Shown: positions 11,941 to 21,959, counted from the stretch's first letter. The stretch: DNA of 64,000 nt from Isoetes taiwanensis (GCA_021234155.1 JAJEKV010000084.1:372001-436000), one strand, 5' to 3'. Made by a program: numbers and translations. Notes: generated by a model not told the origin, from the sequence alone.

Positions 11941-12630
11941 ATGGATTCACAAGGCAAAATGGCAGCATGTTTAATCGCAGTAGCAGCAGCTATGCTAATG
12001 ATGGGGGGCACAAGAGCATCGGATCCAAATCCGGTACAAGATGTATGTGTAGGGGATCTAAGCAAGGGACTCGTGATCAACGGATTTCCATGCAAGAATG
12101 CAACCCAACTAACAGCGGATGATTTCGTGTTCACAGGCCTCAGAACAACACCGCTCAACACGGCAAATCCCTACAAGGCGAATGCCGTATTCGGCAGCGT
12201 TAGGCAATTTCCGGGCTTAAACGGCGAGGGTCTCGGAATCGCCAGGCTCGATTACGATCTGGGTGGTATAATCCCTCCTCATTCCCATCCCAGGGCGTCG
12301 GAATTGCTCTATCTTCTTACTGGCAGATTGTATGTGGGTTTTATCACGTCTCCCGGTCATCTGTATGCCAATGAAATCTCTGCTGGTGACGTTGCAATTT
12401 TCCCCCGTGGGCTTCTCCATTTTCAGCTTAACATTGGCCCCGGCCCTGCCACTGCCATTGTCTCCCAGAATGGCCAGAGCTCTGGATTCCAAACTTCTGC
12501 TGAATCTCTTTTCGGTTCTGGCGTTCGTGATGATGTTCTTACTAAAGCTTTCCTTCTCAGTAATGGGCAAGTCGATACCTTGCAGAATATCTTCACCGGC
12601 TTTCAGTCTCGCTATAACGTTACTGTCTAG
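11941..12630 (+). CDS. germin-like protein (cupin), secreted
   Basis: A single-exon frame of 229 residues. Germin-like proteins are apoplastic manganese cupins; members act as superoxide dismutases or, in true germins, oxalate oxidases, and take part in defence and wall biology. Seen here: a signal peptide at about residues 1-26 (hydrophobic AACLIAVAAAMLMM, then TRA before SDPNPVQD); the conserved N-terminal cysteine pair C36 and C51; cupin box 1 PPHSHPRASE with H114, H116 and E121 as metal ligands; and box 2 GDVAIFPRGLLHFQ with the fourth ligand H160. N-glycosylation sequons occur at N53 and N226. Length fits the usual 210-230. The first ATG at 11941 was chosen; M7 at 11959 is an alternative that also leaves a signal peptide. 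Which enzymatic activity it has cannot be told. It is the only clearly intact host gene in the window. Confidence 0.93.
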   Translation: MDSQGKMAACLIAVAAAMLMMGGTRASDPNPVQDVCVGDLSKGLVINGFPCKNATQLTADDFVFTGLRTTPLNTANPYKANAVFGSVRQFPGLNGEGLGIARLDYDLGGIIPPHSHPRASELLYLLTGRLYVGFITSPGHLYANEISAGDVAIFPRGLLHFQLNIGPGPATAIVSQNGQSSGFQTSAESLFGSGVRDDVLTKAFLLSNGQVDTLQNIFTGFQSRYNVTV

Positions 12631-12680
12631 AGGCTGCTGTTTCTTTTGCTTCCTGAGCTTTCAATCTTGTAATTCTCTGG

Positions 12681-12686
12681 AATAAA
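12681..12686 (+). terminator. poly(A) signal of germin-like gene
   Basis: AATAAA lies 51 bases past the stop codon in a T-rich 3' region, a typical plant polyadenylation context. The cleavage site is probably 15-30 bases downstream. Confidence 0.6.
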
Positions 12687-12719
12687 ATTATTCCTATTCA
12701 GTGTTGTTGATTTCAACAG

Positions 12720-13930
12720 TCTTTGTTGAATACCTGCAAAGTGTTTGATTCTGAACATGTGATCCTAAATATTACATTCTGAATATCTGCAAATCATGAA
12801 AGGCACCATTCTTTTGCTATAGATGATGCATGCAATGGCAATCTGTCCAAATACCAAAATGAGGTTCCATTTCATACTTACTCTTTGCAGGTTGTGATCC
12901 TTAGAAAAAACCCTGCTTGATAAGACATAATGGTAGATACATTTAGACACAGTTTTGCAAATTGACCCATCATTTTATAGCTGGAATACATACATGGCAA
13001 ACGTACCTGCAGTCAATTAGAATATGTCGTCATCTCTTAGCATGTTGCATTTCTGGGTCTTTTCTGTTGGCTTATTTGCTTCTTGTTTAACTTGTTGTAG
13101 CAGGTTATGCTGTAATCCTTGGTGTGTTTCCTATGTGAGCATTCTTAATTATGGGTTGCCAAATGTAAGTGTGCATTATCTTTTTGACTATAAGATCTTG
13201 CAGGCTTTTGCTGCTTTTGCCAAATGTAAGTGTGCATTAGCTTTTTGACTATATAACATCTTGCAGGCTTTTGCTGCTTATCAGGATATCCAACTGTGAT
13301 TTGAGAATCTTTATTTAAGTAAAACACCTATATGCTGGAACCAGATCTTGCATGGGGCTCTTGCTGCTTATCAGAGTAACCTACTTTGATTGCACATCTT
13401 TATTACCATTTAGGTTTTGAAGTATGTCAGTAACCTATGGAAGAAGACGTAGTTTCCACTTTCACGATTGGCGCAATGATCAAACTTTCAGCCTATGATA
13501 ACTAACAAGATTGATGCTACGCTGACATATTAGCTACAAATAGGGAGCTCGACTGAGTCATAGCAAATTTTAGAGAATTTCAATTGCAAATCTGCCAAAC
13601 ATAGCAGGGCTTATGTCAAGGGCGCAATTTTAGACACAATCAAGTCTTAGACTGTTGATTTAGCAATCACAACCTAGAGTTTGAAGCAGAAGATCAAACA
13701 CCTCCAGCAGCAACATGAGGGATGGTTTGGCTGCAGAAATATTTCCACAATTTGAAATTTTCATTCACAAACACTCTCCTCTACTATGAAATTGATGATG
13801 TGCTGACATAGGGATGGATTTGGCACATGGAAAGCTGTCCACTGTTACAACAAACAAAACAAGGTGAATTCCAAAACCTCGTTATGAGATTATGATCAAG
13901 TCTACCATCATGCAGGGCATTGTTGCAGAG
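12720..13930. other. intergenic, no gene seen
   Basis: AT-rich sequence with no convincing frame. Its only structure is the 61-base tandem repeat described separately. Confidence 0.5.
13158..13279. repeat. 61-base tandem duplication
   Basis: Two nearly identical units start at 13158 and 13219 (gccaaatgtaagtgtgcatt ... cttgcaggcttttgctgct), differing at only a few positions. A degenerate partial third unit begins near 13345. Each unit contains a polypyrimidine-like stretch followed by gcag, so it mimics a splice acceptor, but no gene uses it visibly. Confidence 0.75.
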
Positions 13931-13959
13931 TGGAATAGGCATCTGTACGAAGCATCTGC

Positions 13960-14175
13960 AAGGACCCTCAGGAATTGATATTCTTTGACAGTTCTGCTAA
14001 TGCCCTGGTTGACAGTTGTGGCCATGTTTACAACAATGTATTTGTTGCGAACTTTGATCTTCTAGTAAATGCATAGTAGAAATTAAATTCCCTAACATAA
14101 CCCTTATTGTTAGGTTGGCCTCATGATGACAGCATGTATGCCACCATACAAAATGCTCACAGATTTAATTAAGAA
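13960..14175 (+). pseudogene. degenerate copy of an exon-like segment
   Basis: This segment matches 14697-14947 at high identity over about 200 bases, sharing ttctttgacagt, gctaatgccctggttga, acaacaatgtatttg and a common gctcacagattta end. Here the frame has stops, whereas the second copy reads open. It is the older or decayed half of a local duplication. Confidence 0.5.
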
Positions 14176-14419
14176 CTTAGAAAGCATGCTAGAAGGGAAA
14201 CTCTTTTGAGACCAGGCGTTATGACAATATATTTGGTGATGGTAAGAGAAAGTATCCACTTATATATAAAAATAAGATAGAACTGTAGTTCGATCTTTAG
14301 CTTTACCTTTTTCATCATTTATGCGTGTCGTTAGATGCTTTGGAGTTTTACGGCTTTGGGTTCTAATCTGAGATTGAACTTAATGCTGAGGTTTCATATT
14401 TATCTGATAAATAGGTAGC

Positions 14420-14520
14420 TCCTGGAAACGAGCTATTCTTTAAAGCCTACAATGTACTTTTTGAGAATGTGATTCTTCCAGCATTGAAGAATCTTAACAG
14501 AGCACTAAATAAGTTAACCT
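14420..14520 (+). pseudogene. exon-like fragment, unrecognised
   Basis: Reads VAPGNELFFKAYNVLFENV followed by LPALKNLNRALNK, a smooth amphipathic coding-looking stretch preceded by ag. It may belong with the open copy at 14697-14845. I do not recognise the protein. Confidence 0.3.
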
Positions 14521-14696
14521 TGAAGATTTGATGAAGGCCATAGTACTCTGAGTGCAGATGTTTTATGCAATTAGGACTGCGCTCTAGTGGAAATTATTTC
14601 AGATCTGATATCAGGTCTACCATGCTGTTCAATGTTGCAGACTTGAATAGGCAGGATGCATCATTTTTAATAAACATCTACCCCTTTTTCATCCTG

Positions 14697-14947
14697 CACA
14701 GGACCGTAACTTTCCTCAGGAATTTGCATTCTTTGACAGTCTTGCTAATGCCCTGGTTGATAGTGTTGGCCATGTCTACAACAATGTATTTGATGCTAAC
14801 ATTGATCTTTCTAGTGAACGCATTGGCAGGAATTTGATTCCTCAATGTAAGCATTATTGTTGGTGAGGTAGGTTGGCCTACTGATGGCAGCAAATATGCC
14901 AACATACAAAACGATGGCACCAAATGCCATTATACAAAATGCTCACA
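14697..14947 (+). pseudogene. exon-like segment, second copy, unrecognised protein
   Basis: The first 140 bases read openly as FPQEFAFFDSLANALVDS, then GHVYNNVFDANIDLSSER and IGRNLIPQC, followed by sequence without coding character. Balanced composition and a defined end suggest an old exon rather than chance. The same segment occurs in decayed form at 13960-14175, so the region was duplicated. I do not recognise the family. The remaining exons are not found nearby, apart from a possible piece at 14420-14520. Confidence 0.4.
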
Positions 14948-14959
14948 GATTTAACACTA

Positions 14960-15879
14960 GAGTTGTCTCAGGGACCTGTTTGGGTTCATCAACTCGTATG
15001 GGTCCCTCAATCCCTTCTCTATATTAGGGACTGATTCTCTGTTTGGGTTCATCAACTCGTATGGGTCCCTCAATCCCTTCTCTATATTAGGGACTGATTC
15101 TCTATGATACTTATGAGATTTTAAATATAAATACCTGAATTGCAAGATTCCCTTGAAGTTATACCACCATATTCAATAGCAAAATAAAATTCTTCACAAG
15201 TTTAGAACAATCGCACCTTGAAATACACCCAATTCGATGGTTTCAATGATATGATATGATCTCATGATACTTAACATGGAATATAAATTTCAAGATAAGA
15301 TTGATTTTCTATGAATGTAGCCTACAAATGCTATTTATTTTTTCAAATTTCACGTGATTTCATAAAAATTTGATGTATCAATGAGCAAATCATAATTTCA
15401 CTCCTTGAGAGACCCAGTTAGGTCCCTAAAGAATTTCTGAAAAACAGAAATCCAGGAACCAATTCACATCCATGATATTCGAAATAAAAAAGAGAATGTG
15501 AAGGTACTATTATTTTTAATTGAAAATAGATACTAAGTACTACTCATCTTGCTAAATGCATTTCATTTTTCAAAAAGTACTCAAAATTTTAACCCTCGGG
15601 GGATCCAATTGGGTCCATAAAGTACTTCTGAACTTCAAACTTTTAGGAATTATTTCTCGAAAATTTCACCATAGATTTTGCTAATTTTTCTTGTGATAGA
15701 TTTCTCATATCATGATTTACGAGGTGAATGATTTAAAATTCTTAGGAAAAATCATATTTGCAAAGTAATGTGAGAAAGCTTAAAACGTTGAGAATAAACT
15801 TGATCCCTTTGCATTTGGCTCTATATTATGCTCTATATGTGTAGGAATGAACCCATTTGGGTTCATCAAGAGACAACTC
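14960..15879. mobile_element. possible short inverted-repeat element (MITE-like)
   Basis: GAGTTGTCTC at 14960-14969 is mirrored by GAGACAACTC at 15870-15879, and both ends carry a tttgggttcatcaa word just inside. The interior is AT-rich and non-coding. No target-site duplication could be recognised, so this is a weak call. Confidence 0.25.
14977..15102. repeat. 63-base perfect tandem duplication
   Basis: Two identical units, 14977-15039 and 15040-15102, each beginning tgtttgggttcatcaactcg. The lack of differences indicates a recent duplication. Confidence 0.85.
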
Positions 15880-16006
15880 AAATAGCATGCTCTATAGAAA
15901 GGGACTCGTATGAAACGAGGGGTAATAACAATATATTTAATATACTTGTTTGGCCTGATTGATGAAGATGCCAAAAGCATTGGGGCATTTGTTTACATGC
16001 AATTTG

Positions 16007-16050
16007 AGAGAGGGAGGGAGGGAGGGAGGGAGGGAGGGAGGGAGGGAGGA
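16007..16050. repeat. (GGGA)n microsatellite
   Basis: About ten uninterrupted gggagg-type tetranucleotide repeats. Confidence 0.9.
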
Positions 16051-16094
16051 GAGAGAAGCGTAGTGTGTTATTCCGTCTTTTGAGACCATCAGGT

Positions 16095-16834
16095 CTATGA
16101 GACGTCTAGAAAAACATGTTCAAAGTTAAAAACATTTTCATGTGATGAGCCCTCAGAAAAGAGAGGCTCATCATCAAGCTCTCTCTCCTCTTCCTCATCA
16201 ATTATACTTCTAGATATATTTACAATTGACTCTCGCAGTTGTAGTACATCTATTAAAAAACTTGCAATACGGGTTGCTGGGAGTTGAAAAAAGGTTACCA
16301 AATCAGAGACTCTAATATCAAACCTGTCTCGTAGGGTTTGGTATGCTGGACACCTCAAAATTACATGCATCTCATCCTCAACTTCATTTGATCCACAAGC
16401 TCGGCATATCCTGTGCTCATGTGCTATTTTCATCCATCTGCCTACTTCCACATCCAGATGATGCGCACTTAACCTCATTCTACATATGACATGCCTCTTC
16501 TTGGTCGAGATGTTAGTATCCAAATACTCCATTTCCTGCAAAGAAGGGTTCATCTGTGCCCTATAGTGCGACATCTTCGTGCCTGGCCTAGATCAGACTC
16601 GTAACATAACTGTTTCCATCACCCACTCTCGGATCCTGCCCTTATTGTGCTCCAAGTTTTCAATGCTTAGCCCCCATCTCCTTAACCAAATCATTCCATC
16701 CGCATACCACCCCTTGTCAAATGACTCCTTTAGAGCCAGGCGGGGATAACTGTCTTCTTCTAAACTGCCTACCTTGCACAGATAAGTTAGAAATTGGCAT
16801 ATAGCTTCACATTTTAAGGGCAACATACCACATT

Positions 16835-16835
<1 letters not shown>
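16095..16835 (-). pseudogene. LINE ORF2 C-terminal fragment
   Basis: The minus-strand frames 16826-16593 and 16574-16095 read MIWLRRWGLSIENL and RMRLSAHHLDVEVGRWMKIA, then CRACGSNEVEDEMHVILRC. That is the Cys/His box (C-x2-C ... E-x-x-x-H-x4-C) found at the C-terminus of many plant LINE ORF2 proteins after the reverse transcriptase. Beyond it the frame continues in an acidic stretch. No RT motif remains, and the upper end runs into a GA microsatellite. It is a 5'-truncated LINE of a different type from the ones at 6.5 and 53.2 kb. Confidence 0.6.

Positions 16836-16836
<1 letters not shown>

Positions 16837-16890
<54 letters not shown>
16837..16890. repeat. (GA)n microsatellite
   Basis: About 26 uninterrupted GA units directly abutting the LINE fragment on one side and the SINE-like element on the other. 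Confidence 0.95.
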
Positions 16891-16896
<6 letters not shown>

Positions 16897-17069
16897 TACG
16901 TCAGAGCACAAGCCAAAGATCCCTCTTGGGATATACGACGCCCTCTTCATGAGCACCGCCCCTACAAGGATACCAGGGGCCAAAGGTCCTAGGATGCCAA
17001 GATCCCAGTGAGGTTCGAACACGAGACCTCAATGTGCTAGACGAGTGGACTAACCACACCCACCAACAC

Positions 17070-17073
<4 letters not shown>
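16891..17073 (-). mobile_element. tRNA-derived SINE-like element
   Basis: Read on the minus strand the segment starts near 17073 with gtgttggtgggtg. It then shows a box A-like word TGGTTAGTCCACTCG and, about 30 bases on, a box B-like GTGTTCGAACCTC. This is the split internal RNA polymerase III promoter of tRNAs and tRNA-derived SINEs. The remaining body is not tRNA-like and ends in a T/A run beside a GA (CT on this strand) tract. It is flanked on both sides by GA microsatellite, as if inserted into it or ending in it. It cannot be a working tRNA because no acceptor stem can form. Confidence 0.5.

Positions 17074-17165
<92 letters not shown>
17073..17165. repeat. (GA)n microsatellite
   Basis: About 46 uninterrupted GA units. 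Open frames here encode only Arg-Glu or Ser-Leu dipeptides and are not genes. Confidence 0.97.
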
Positions 17166-17168
<3 letters not shown>

Positions 17169-17180
17169 CATATGATTAGT

Positions 17181-17184
<4 letters not shown>

Positions 17185-17242
<58 letters not shown>
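17185..17242. repeat. (TG)n microsatellite
   Basis: About 29 uninterrupted TG units, 20 bases after the GA tract. Confidence 0.97.
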
Positions 17243-17244
<2 letters not shown>

Positions 17245-17933
17245 AGAGATGACAAGAGAGAGTGAGAGGTGCGAGAGAGAGGGAGGTGAGTGGGAAAAAC
17301 TCACTCTAACTATTATTCGTTTAAATTGGATTTATGTCTGTTCCAAAAGCACGCCACCTTTGCATAACCCTTTTTCAATATAGTGTTGTGGTGTGTGACA
17401 TGATGTTTTGCAAGAGTGCAAATTTTTTACATTATAATAGTGGGTGTTCTAATGTTTTCTTGTTTTAGTGCGAAGAATGTGTTGTTTGATTAGAATTTGT
17501 AGATAACAACACATCAATATACACAGAACACAAAAATAACACAGTGACAATACATGCGGCAACTACATGACATGTTTGTGTCAAGTTTATATTCGAAATA
17601 TAACAATCGCATCACATTTTTATATCGCATTAGTCTCTACTATGTGACTATATTATTACATTATATTACATCCTTTGCTTCAAATCTGTGACCCTCTTAC
17701 ATCATGTTGAGTATCATTTTTTTTTGCAATGTTAACATTCTTATCCAGTTTCAAATTTTTAATACTTGTGTAACAAAATTGTGTCAACATTTAGGTTTTT
17801 TTGTTGTATCTACATCTCACTTCTACAAGCACATATTATATTATAGTTGACAATTTTGTATTCATACTACGAGTCTTCATTGTGGCAATTATACCTTCAA
17901 TTATTATCATTTTTATATTTCATCAATAGGGAC
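17243..17933. other. AT-rich spacer, no gene seen
   Basis: AT-rich sequence without convincing frames between the microsatellites and the chromovirus. Confidence 0.5.
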
Positions 17934-19565
17934 TGTGACGTTCCAGGGGAATATACGCCTTAGATACGTATATTCCTGGACCCGTCACTATACAAGTCGA
18001 CCTTTGGTAGCCTTGTATACCTTAGGAAGTGGCAAGGGGCACATATCTAAGTTAATTGTTTAACTTAGATAACCTTAGGATAAGGCCCATTTCCACATGG
18101 CCTTATCCTATTGGGCAACCGCCACACGGCCCCATCCTAGTGGTGCCACGTGTCATCCATATGGACCCTCACCTATATTGGCTCAAACCCTAACCCAAGA
18201 CCTCTTTTCCTGACTCTAGCACCTGAACACTCACCTACGCACTCCCCGTTTCGAGCATCGTTCGTCGTAGCATAGCCGGGTGCAGAACCCCAGAAGTGTG
18301 CGTATGATCATAGAGAGAGCACGACCTCGACCCCGTCAAGGAGCAATGGAGACACCAGGGATGGGAGGAAGCGCTTCTGAGGCAGGTAGATCGAGTAGAG
18401 TCATAGTAGTTCATCTGGAAGTTAGCACTCCAGATGGGTTTGTATGTTGTATCTTGAGTAGAGCCATCCTAGAACCTTTGATTAACATCTTGAACCCTAA
18501 TCAAGGAACCCTAACTGTTAGTTAGATATGTATGATTAGGTTAAGATGTTCTTATTATGATTATCATGATATGATATTATGGGATGTTGGTTGATCATGT
18601 TTGCTCCTCTTGTATTGGGAAGGGGGGTAGAGACCTAGGGCCATATGTAGTATGCTCCTAGTGTAGATCCCTTAGTTCCTATTAGTTGCGGCCTGTGCAT
18701 AGGAATCCACCGGGCTATGGAGGCTATGATGTGACTCAGCACTACACAACGGGACTAGAGGCGATGCGGAGGGAGGATCCTGCCGAGTGGGGGCTACGGG
18801 GGATCCCATAGTGGGCTAGGCTTATGATCTGGTCACTTCGTGGGGCGAGCATGGGTCCCACACCTCCCCGGGCAATGGTGCCGCCCTCCTCTCAAGAGTT
18901 GCAAGTGTGAGTTTGGCTCTTGTTTTGGGGGTTCACCGGTGCGAATCGCAGGTCGCCACGATTCTCTAGCCCCGAGGAGTCTCTAGATCCCGGGAGGGGA
19001 GATGCAACCCTTCCCTCCGACGGACCGGGGAGATGCAACCTCGAGTAGTCCCGATGGGTGATGCCATGGGATTGCGTGATCCCAGGAAGGCTAGAGTCAT
19101 GCCGTAGCCCCGATGGAGCCCATCTGCAAAGTATGCACAGGAGGGGCAGATGGAGTGGTCAACCCTAGCCATTGTCTTATGCCAGCCCCGCCACTGTCAT
19201 GATTCGGCCTGCTCTATCTTGAGGCCTATCCAGTCAGTCGACTTCCTTATGTGTCGGAGCCACGGGTAGGAGCCCTCATGTTTTATGGCATATGATTATG
19301 TTCTTTGCACCTATGGATATGTGGATGAGCTACCCTTCGAGGTAGTGTGATGTATTGTTGTTGCTAGTTCTGACGATGTTTATGCTTCCGCTGTGATAGG
19401 AGCCCATAGGGGAAGGGCGCGCAAGACACCTTCGTGTCCCCTTCCCGCACTACGAGGACCCCAGAGTGCAGGATAGACGGAGGGCCCGTGCGGTCGGAGG
19501 ACCGGATGGGGGATTTCTTACGGAGTGTACGGCTGGGCGCCGTATATTTAGTAGGGAGCGTCATA
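17934..19565 (+). repeat. 5' LTR of the chromovirus
   Basis: About 1.63 kb, matching 39148-40778 throughout with scattered substitutions and a few small indels. It starts TGTGACGTTCCAGGGG. LTRs drive transcription and polyadenylation in the family. Small open frames inside it are not genes. Confidence 0.95.
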
Positions 19566-19566
19566 A

Positions 19567-19578
19567 TGGTATCAGAGC
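19567..19578 (+). other. primer binding site (initiator tRNA-Met)
   Basis: TGGTATCAGAGC directly after the 5' LTR is the usual 12-base complement of the 3' end of plant initiator methionine tRNA, which primes minus-strand DNA synthesis in this family. Confidence 0.9.
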
Positions 19579-20149
19579 GATGTTCTTGGTTGAACAAGAA
19601 CTAGCACTGACCATAACCATGAAAGTAGTCTAAGAGGCCTAATAGGGTGCGAAATGAAAATTTCCACCATGGAACCTCGAAAATAGGGGAAAAAATTTTT
19701 CTCCTAGGTAGTGGGTCCGTAAGAATAAGCTAAGTTGTTAGATGATGAAAAATAATGAGTCAAATTCACCTTCTAGTAAAATTGAAGTGAAAATTATGCA
19801 TCTGCATCAAATTTCACCTAAAATGGGTCGAAGAATCATGCCAATCCGAGACCTGGGTGAAAAATGGTGCAAATTCGTAATTAACACTCCAAACTATTAG
19901 GAAATTTGAAAATTTTAAGGTATAATACGAAATTAAGTATATACACCAATAATTAAATATATACTAATAATTAAGTTATATTGGAGTAATTAATAAGGGG
20001 GACTAATAAGTAGGCCTATTAATGGTAGGAGAATATTCCCTAGAACACCTCCTTTTAAATATTTTGTCACCTCATTTCCCCCCCAACCTTTTTCTCCACC
20101 TTATCTCTCTTGCTCAGCCTTACGTCACCCATTTCTTAGACCGTTAAAT
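19579..20149 (+). other. retrotransposon leader
   Basis: AT-rich untranslated stretch between primer binding site and the histone-like cassette. The last 100 bases are C/T-rich (ccccccaaccttttt ... ttagaccgttaaat) and lead into the first ATG. No other motif seen. Confidence 0.6.
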
Positions 20150-20401
20150 ATGGCACGCACCAAGCAGACAGCCAGGAAGTTTGGTGAGAGACCCACACTC
20201 TCGATGGCACAGGTAGCAGCAGGTCGCCATGTTAAGCAGGTTCCGCCACACCTTCGAATCGGGCAGGTGAAGAGGCGCTTTCCTCCAGCCGATGATACCT
20301 TCCACATCTCCCGTGAGGAGGCCCCCAAGAGGCAGCAAAGCAGCCTTCGTCGGGGGCACTCAAATAACCGACGAGTCTCGCCATTTTGGACCCTCGTCTG
20401 A
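20150..20401 (+). CDS. H3 N-terminal tail-like block
   Basis: The open frame begins ATG and reads MARTKQTARK, identical to residues 1-9 of canonical H3 after the initiator Met, including the modifiable K4, R8 and K9. From position 10 on (FGERPTLSMAQ...) it no longer follows canonical H3: the S10 context, K14, K18, K27 and K36 neighbourhoods are not recognisable. The rest is rich in Arg, Gln, Pro and His. Nine exact residues at an exact start, followed downstream by an H3 fold, make chance unlikely. It might act as a tail mimic; that is inference. Confidence 0.75.
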   Translation: MARTKQTARKFGERPTLSMAQVAAGRHVKQVPPHLRIGQVKRRFPPADDTFHISREEAPKRQQSSLRRGHSNNRRVSPFWTLV

Positions 20402-20899
20402 CACAGAGGTGGAGCATCAAGATGAAGAGCAGAAGGGGGACCAAGAGCAGCACTGCATCGAAGCCGTGCCCCTTTCACCGGGAAGAAGGGCAAGAACAAT
20501 GTTGCAGAGTGGGAGGAGGAGAGAGCAGCTCTAAGAGGAAGGAGAGGGAGCGAGGGGAGAGGGAGCCACAACCAAGAGAAGAAAAAACCACGTGCACTCT
20601 CGGACCGGCCGTGAATTGAGGAACGGCGGAGGGACGAGGGAGGAAGAGGAGGGAGGAGCAGGTGATGAGGAGGAGGAAGTCCGTGAGGAGGAGAACGGCC
20701 GCTGGGGAATCTTCGCACCCCAACGCACGCCCACCCTATCCGGGCGGCCCAAGCCATCGGGGTAGTGAAGAAGCGTATAAGGTGGGCGAAGCGCCATTCA
20801 AGGCCCGCGAGGGAACGCCAATTCAAGCGCTAAGTCGGCGTATTTATCAGAGTACCTTCGCCGCCGACGAGGTACAATGACTGGTATTGCAGGCAGAAT

Positions 20900-21283
20900 G
20901 TGGAGCGCTACGTTAAAGGCGGCCATCCGAAGAAGAACCAGCCGAAGCCGCCACCTCCACGTCCGGAGAAGCCGAAGAAGGTCCACCATGGGCCTAACTC
21001 TCGACACGCCCGCGTCTTTCGGGAGATTAAGCACTTCCAACAGTGCACTAATCTCCTGATTAGGAAGGCCCCTTTCGAGCGCCTGATGTGGGAGGTGATG
21101 CAGGAATTCGTGACGGACTACAGGGTAACTTCCTTAACCACACGAGCCTTGCAAGTAGCGGCCGAGGCGGAGCTGACGCAACTTTTTGAGGAAGGGAACC
21201 TATGCGCCATCCACGCCAAAAGGGTGACAGTAATGCCTAAGGATCTCCATTTGGCCCGGAGAATCCGAAAAGAGTACCCTTGA
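20900..21283 (+). CDS. histone H3-fold block
   Basis: The open frame ends with a full H3 fold. Alpha-[19 protein letters not shown]. Alpha-1: [18 protein letters not shown]. Alpha-2: [19 protein letters not shown]. Alpha-3 region: [20 protein letters not shown], then RRIRKEYP. The [20 protein letters not shown] signature matches canonical H3 nearly residue for residue. Loop 1 has canonical length. Alpha-N resembles plant CENH3 more (HFQ, TNLLI, APF) than replication H3 (KYQ, TELLI, LPF). It is preceded by a Lys/Pro-rich stretch with [18 protein letters not shown]. In nucleosomes this fold pairs with H4. The frame terminates cleanly and is followed by AT-rich sequence. Confidence 0.88.
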   Translation: MERYVKGGHPKKNQPKPPPPRPEKPKKVHHGPNSRHARVFREIKHFQQCTNLLIRKAPFERLMWEVMQEFVTDYRVTSLTTRALQVAAEAELTQLFEEGNLCAIHAKRVTVMPKDLHLARRIRKEYP

Positions 21284-21480
21284 GTTCTCCTAATTTTGTA
21301 ATTAGAAGTTTTTAATGTAAATTAACTGTTCTCTATAAATATATAGTTCCTTTGTTTTTGTAAATTGATTCAATTCTTACATAAAAATGTGGTTAAGTAG
21401 CTCAAATTGTAGCCTAGTTTTTTTGTGTATCATGATCAAAATGTTCATAATAGTTTAAGTAGTAAACACCCCAGCGAAAA

Positions 21481-21790
21481 AAAATGGAACCCTAAGCCAA
21501 AATTGGCGAAATCGGGTCGGACCGCGCGAAAACGCCCTACATTCGCAACATAGAGGCTATTGGCGCGAACCAACTCGATTTGGCCAAATTGACACCATTA
21601 CATGTATAAATTGCATAAAATAAGTTGCTAGCTAGATCAGAAGTGAGCCAAATAGTCATGTTAGCATCTCAAAATTTCCAGAAACCCTCATCAGAACAAA
21701 AAATGACCCTAATCGAATCGGACCGCGCAAAAACGCCCTGCGTTCGCAACGCAGAGGCGATTGGCGCGAACCAACCCGGTTTGGCCCTTT
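21481..21790 (+). repeat. direct repeat pair in the retrotransposon leader to extra frames
   Basis: About 85 bases at 21510-21595 recur at 21716-21792, about 206 bases apart. Both share tcggaccgcgc, aaaacgccct, ttcgcaac and gattggcgcgaaccaac-type words with scattered differences. The copies lie upstream of a TATA-like box and might be regulatory, or the trace of a local duplication. Confidence 0.65.
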
Positions 21791-21959
21791 TTCGCCTAAT
21801 TTGACCAAATTTGACCAAACAACCTGCCATGTAGTGTTTCTTGCTTTGCTTTGCTTAGATTTGCACTTCATGGTAGCTCATTTGGACACCCATAGCCCTC
21901 GAACAAAAGTTTTTCCCATCAAGAACCCCTGTGCACGGAACCCAAGGCAGACCTTAGTC

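Larger units (their letters stand above)
20150..21283 (+). other. captured histone H3-like cassette
   Basis: A GC-rich island of about 1.1 kb bounded on both sides by AT-rich sequence. It begins with an H3 amino-terminal tail and ends with an H3 histone fold (both listed separately). Between them lie about 500 bases of Arg-, Glu-, Ser- and Pro-rich coding-like character, longer than any canonical H3 tail. The position between primer binding site and gag is where some plant retrotransposons carry extra frames. Intronless structure fits capture from a processed or intronless histone gene. Being part of a broken element it is described only as it stands. Whether any copy elsewhere makes protein is unknown. 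Confidence 0.8.

Noticed and set aside
17034-17260. Long open frames of Arg-Glu, Ser-Leu or Cys-Val repeats
   Set aside because: They are translations of GA and TG microsatellites.
17934-19565. Small frames in the LTRs (also in 39148-40778)
   Set aside because: They are short, occur within LTR sequence and are not conserved with the reversed solo LTR.
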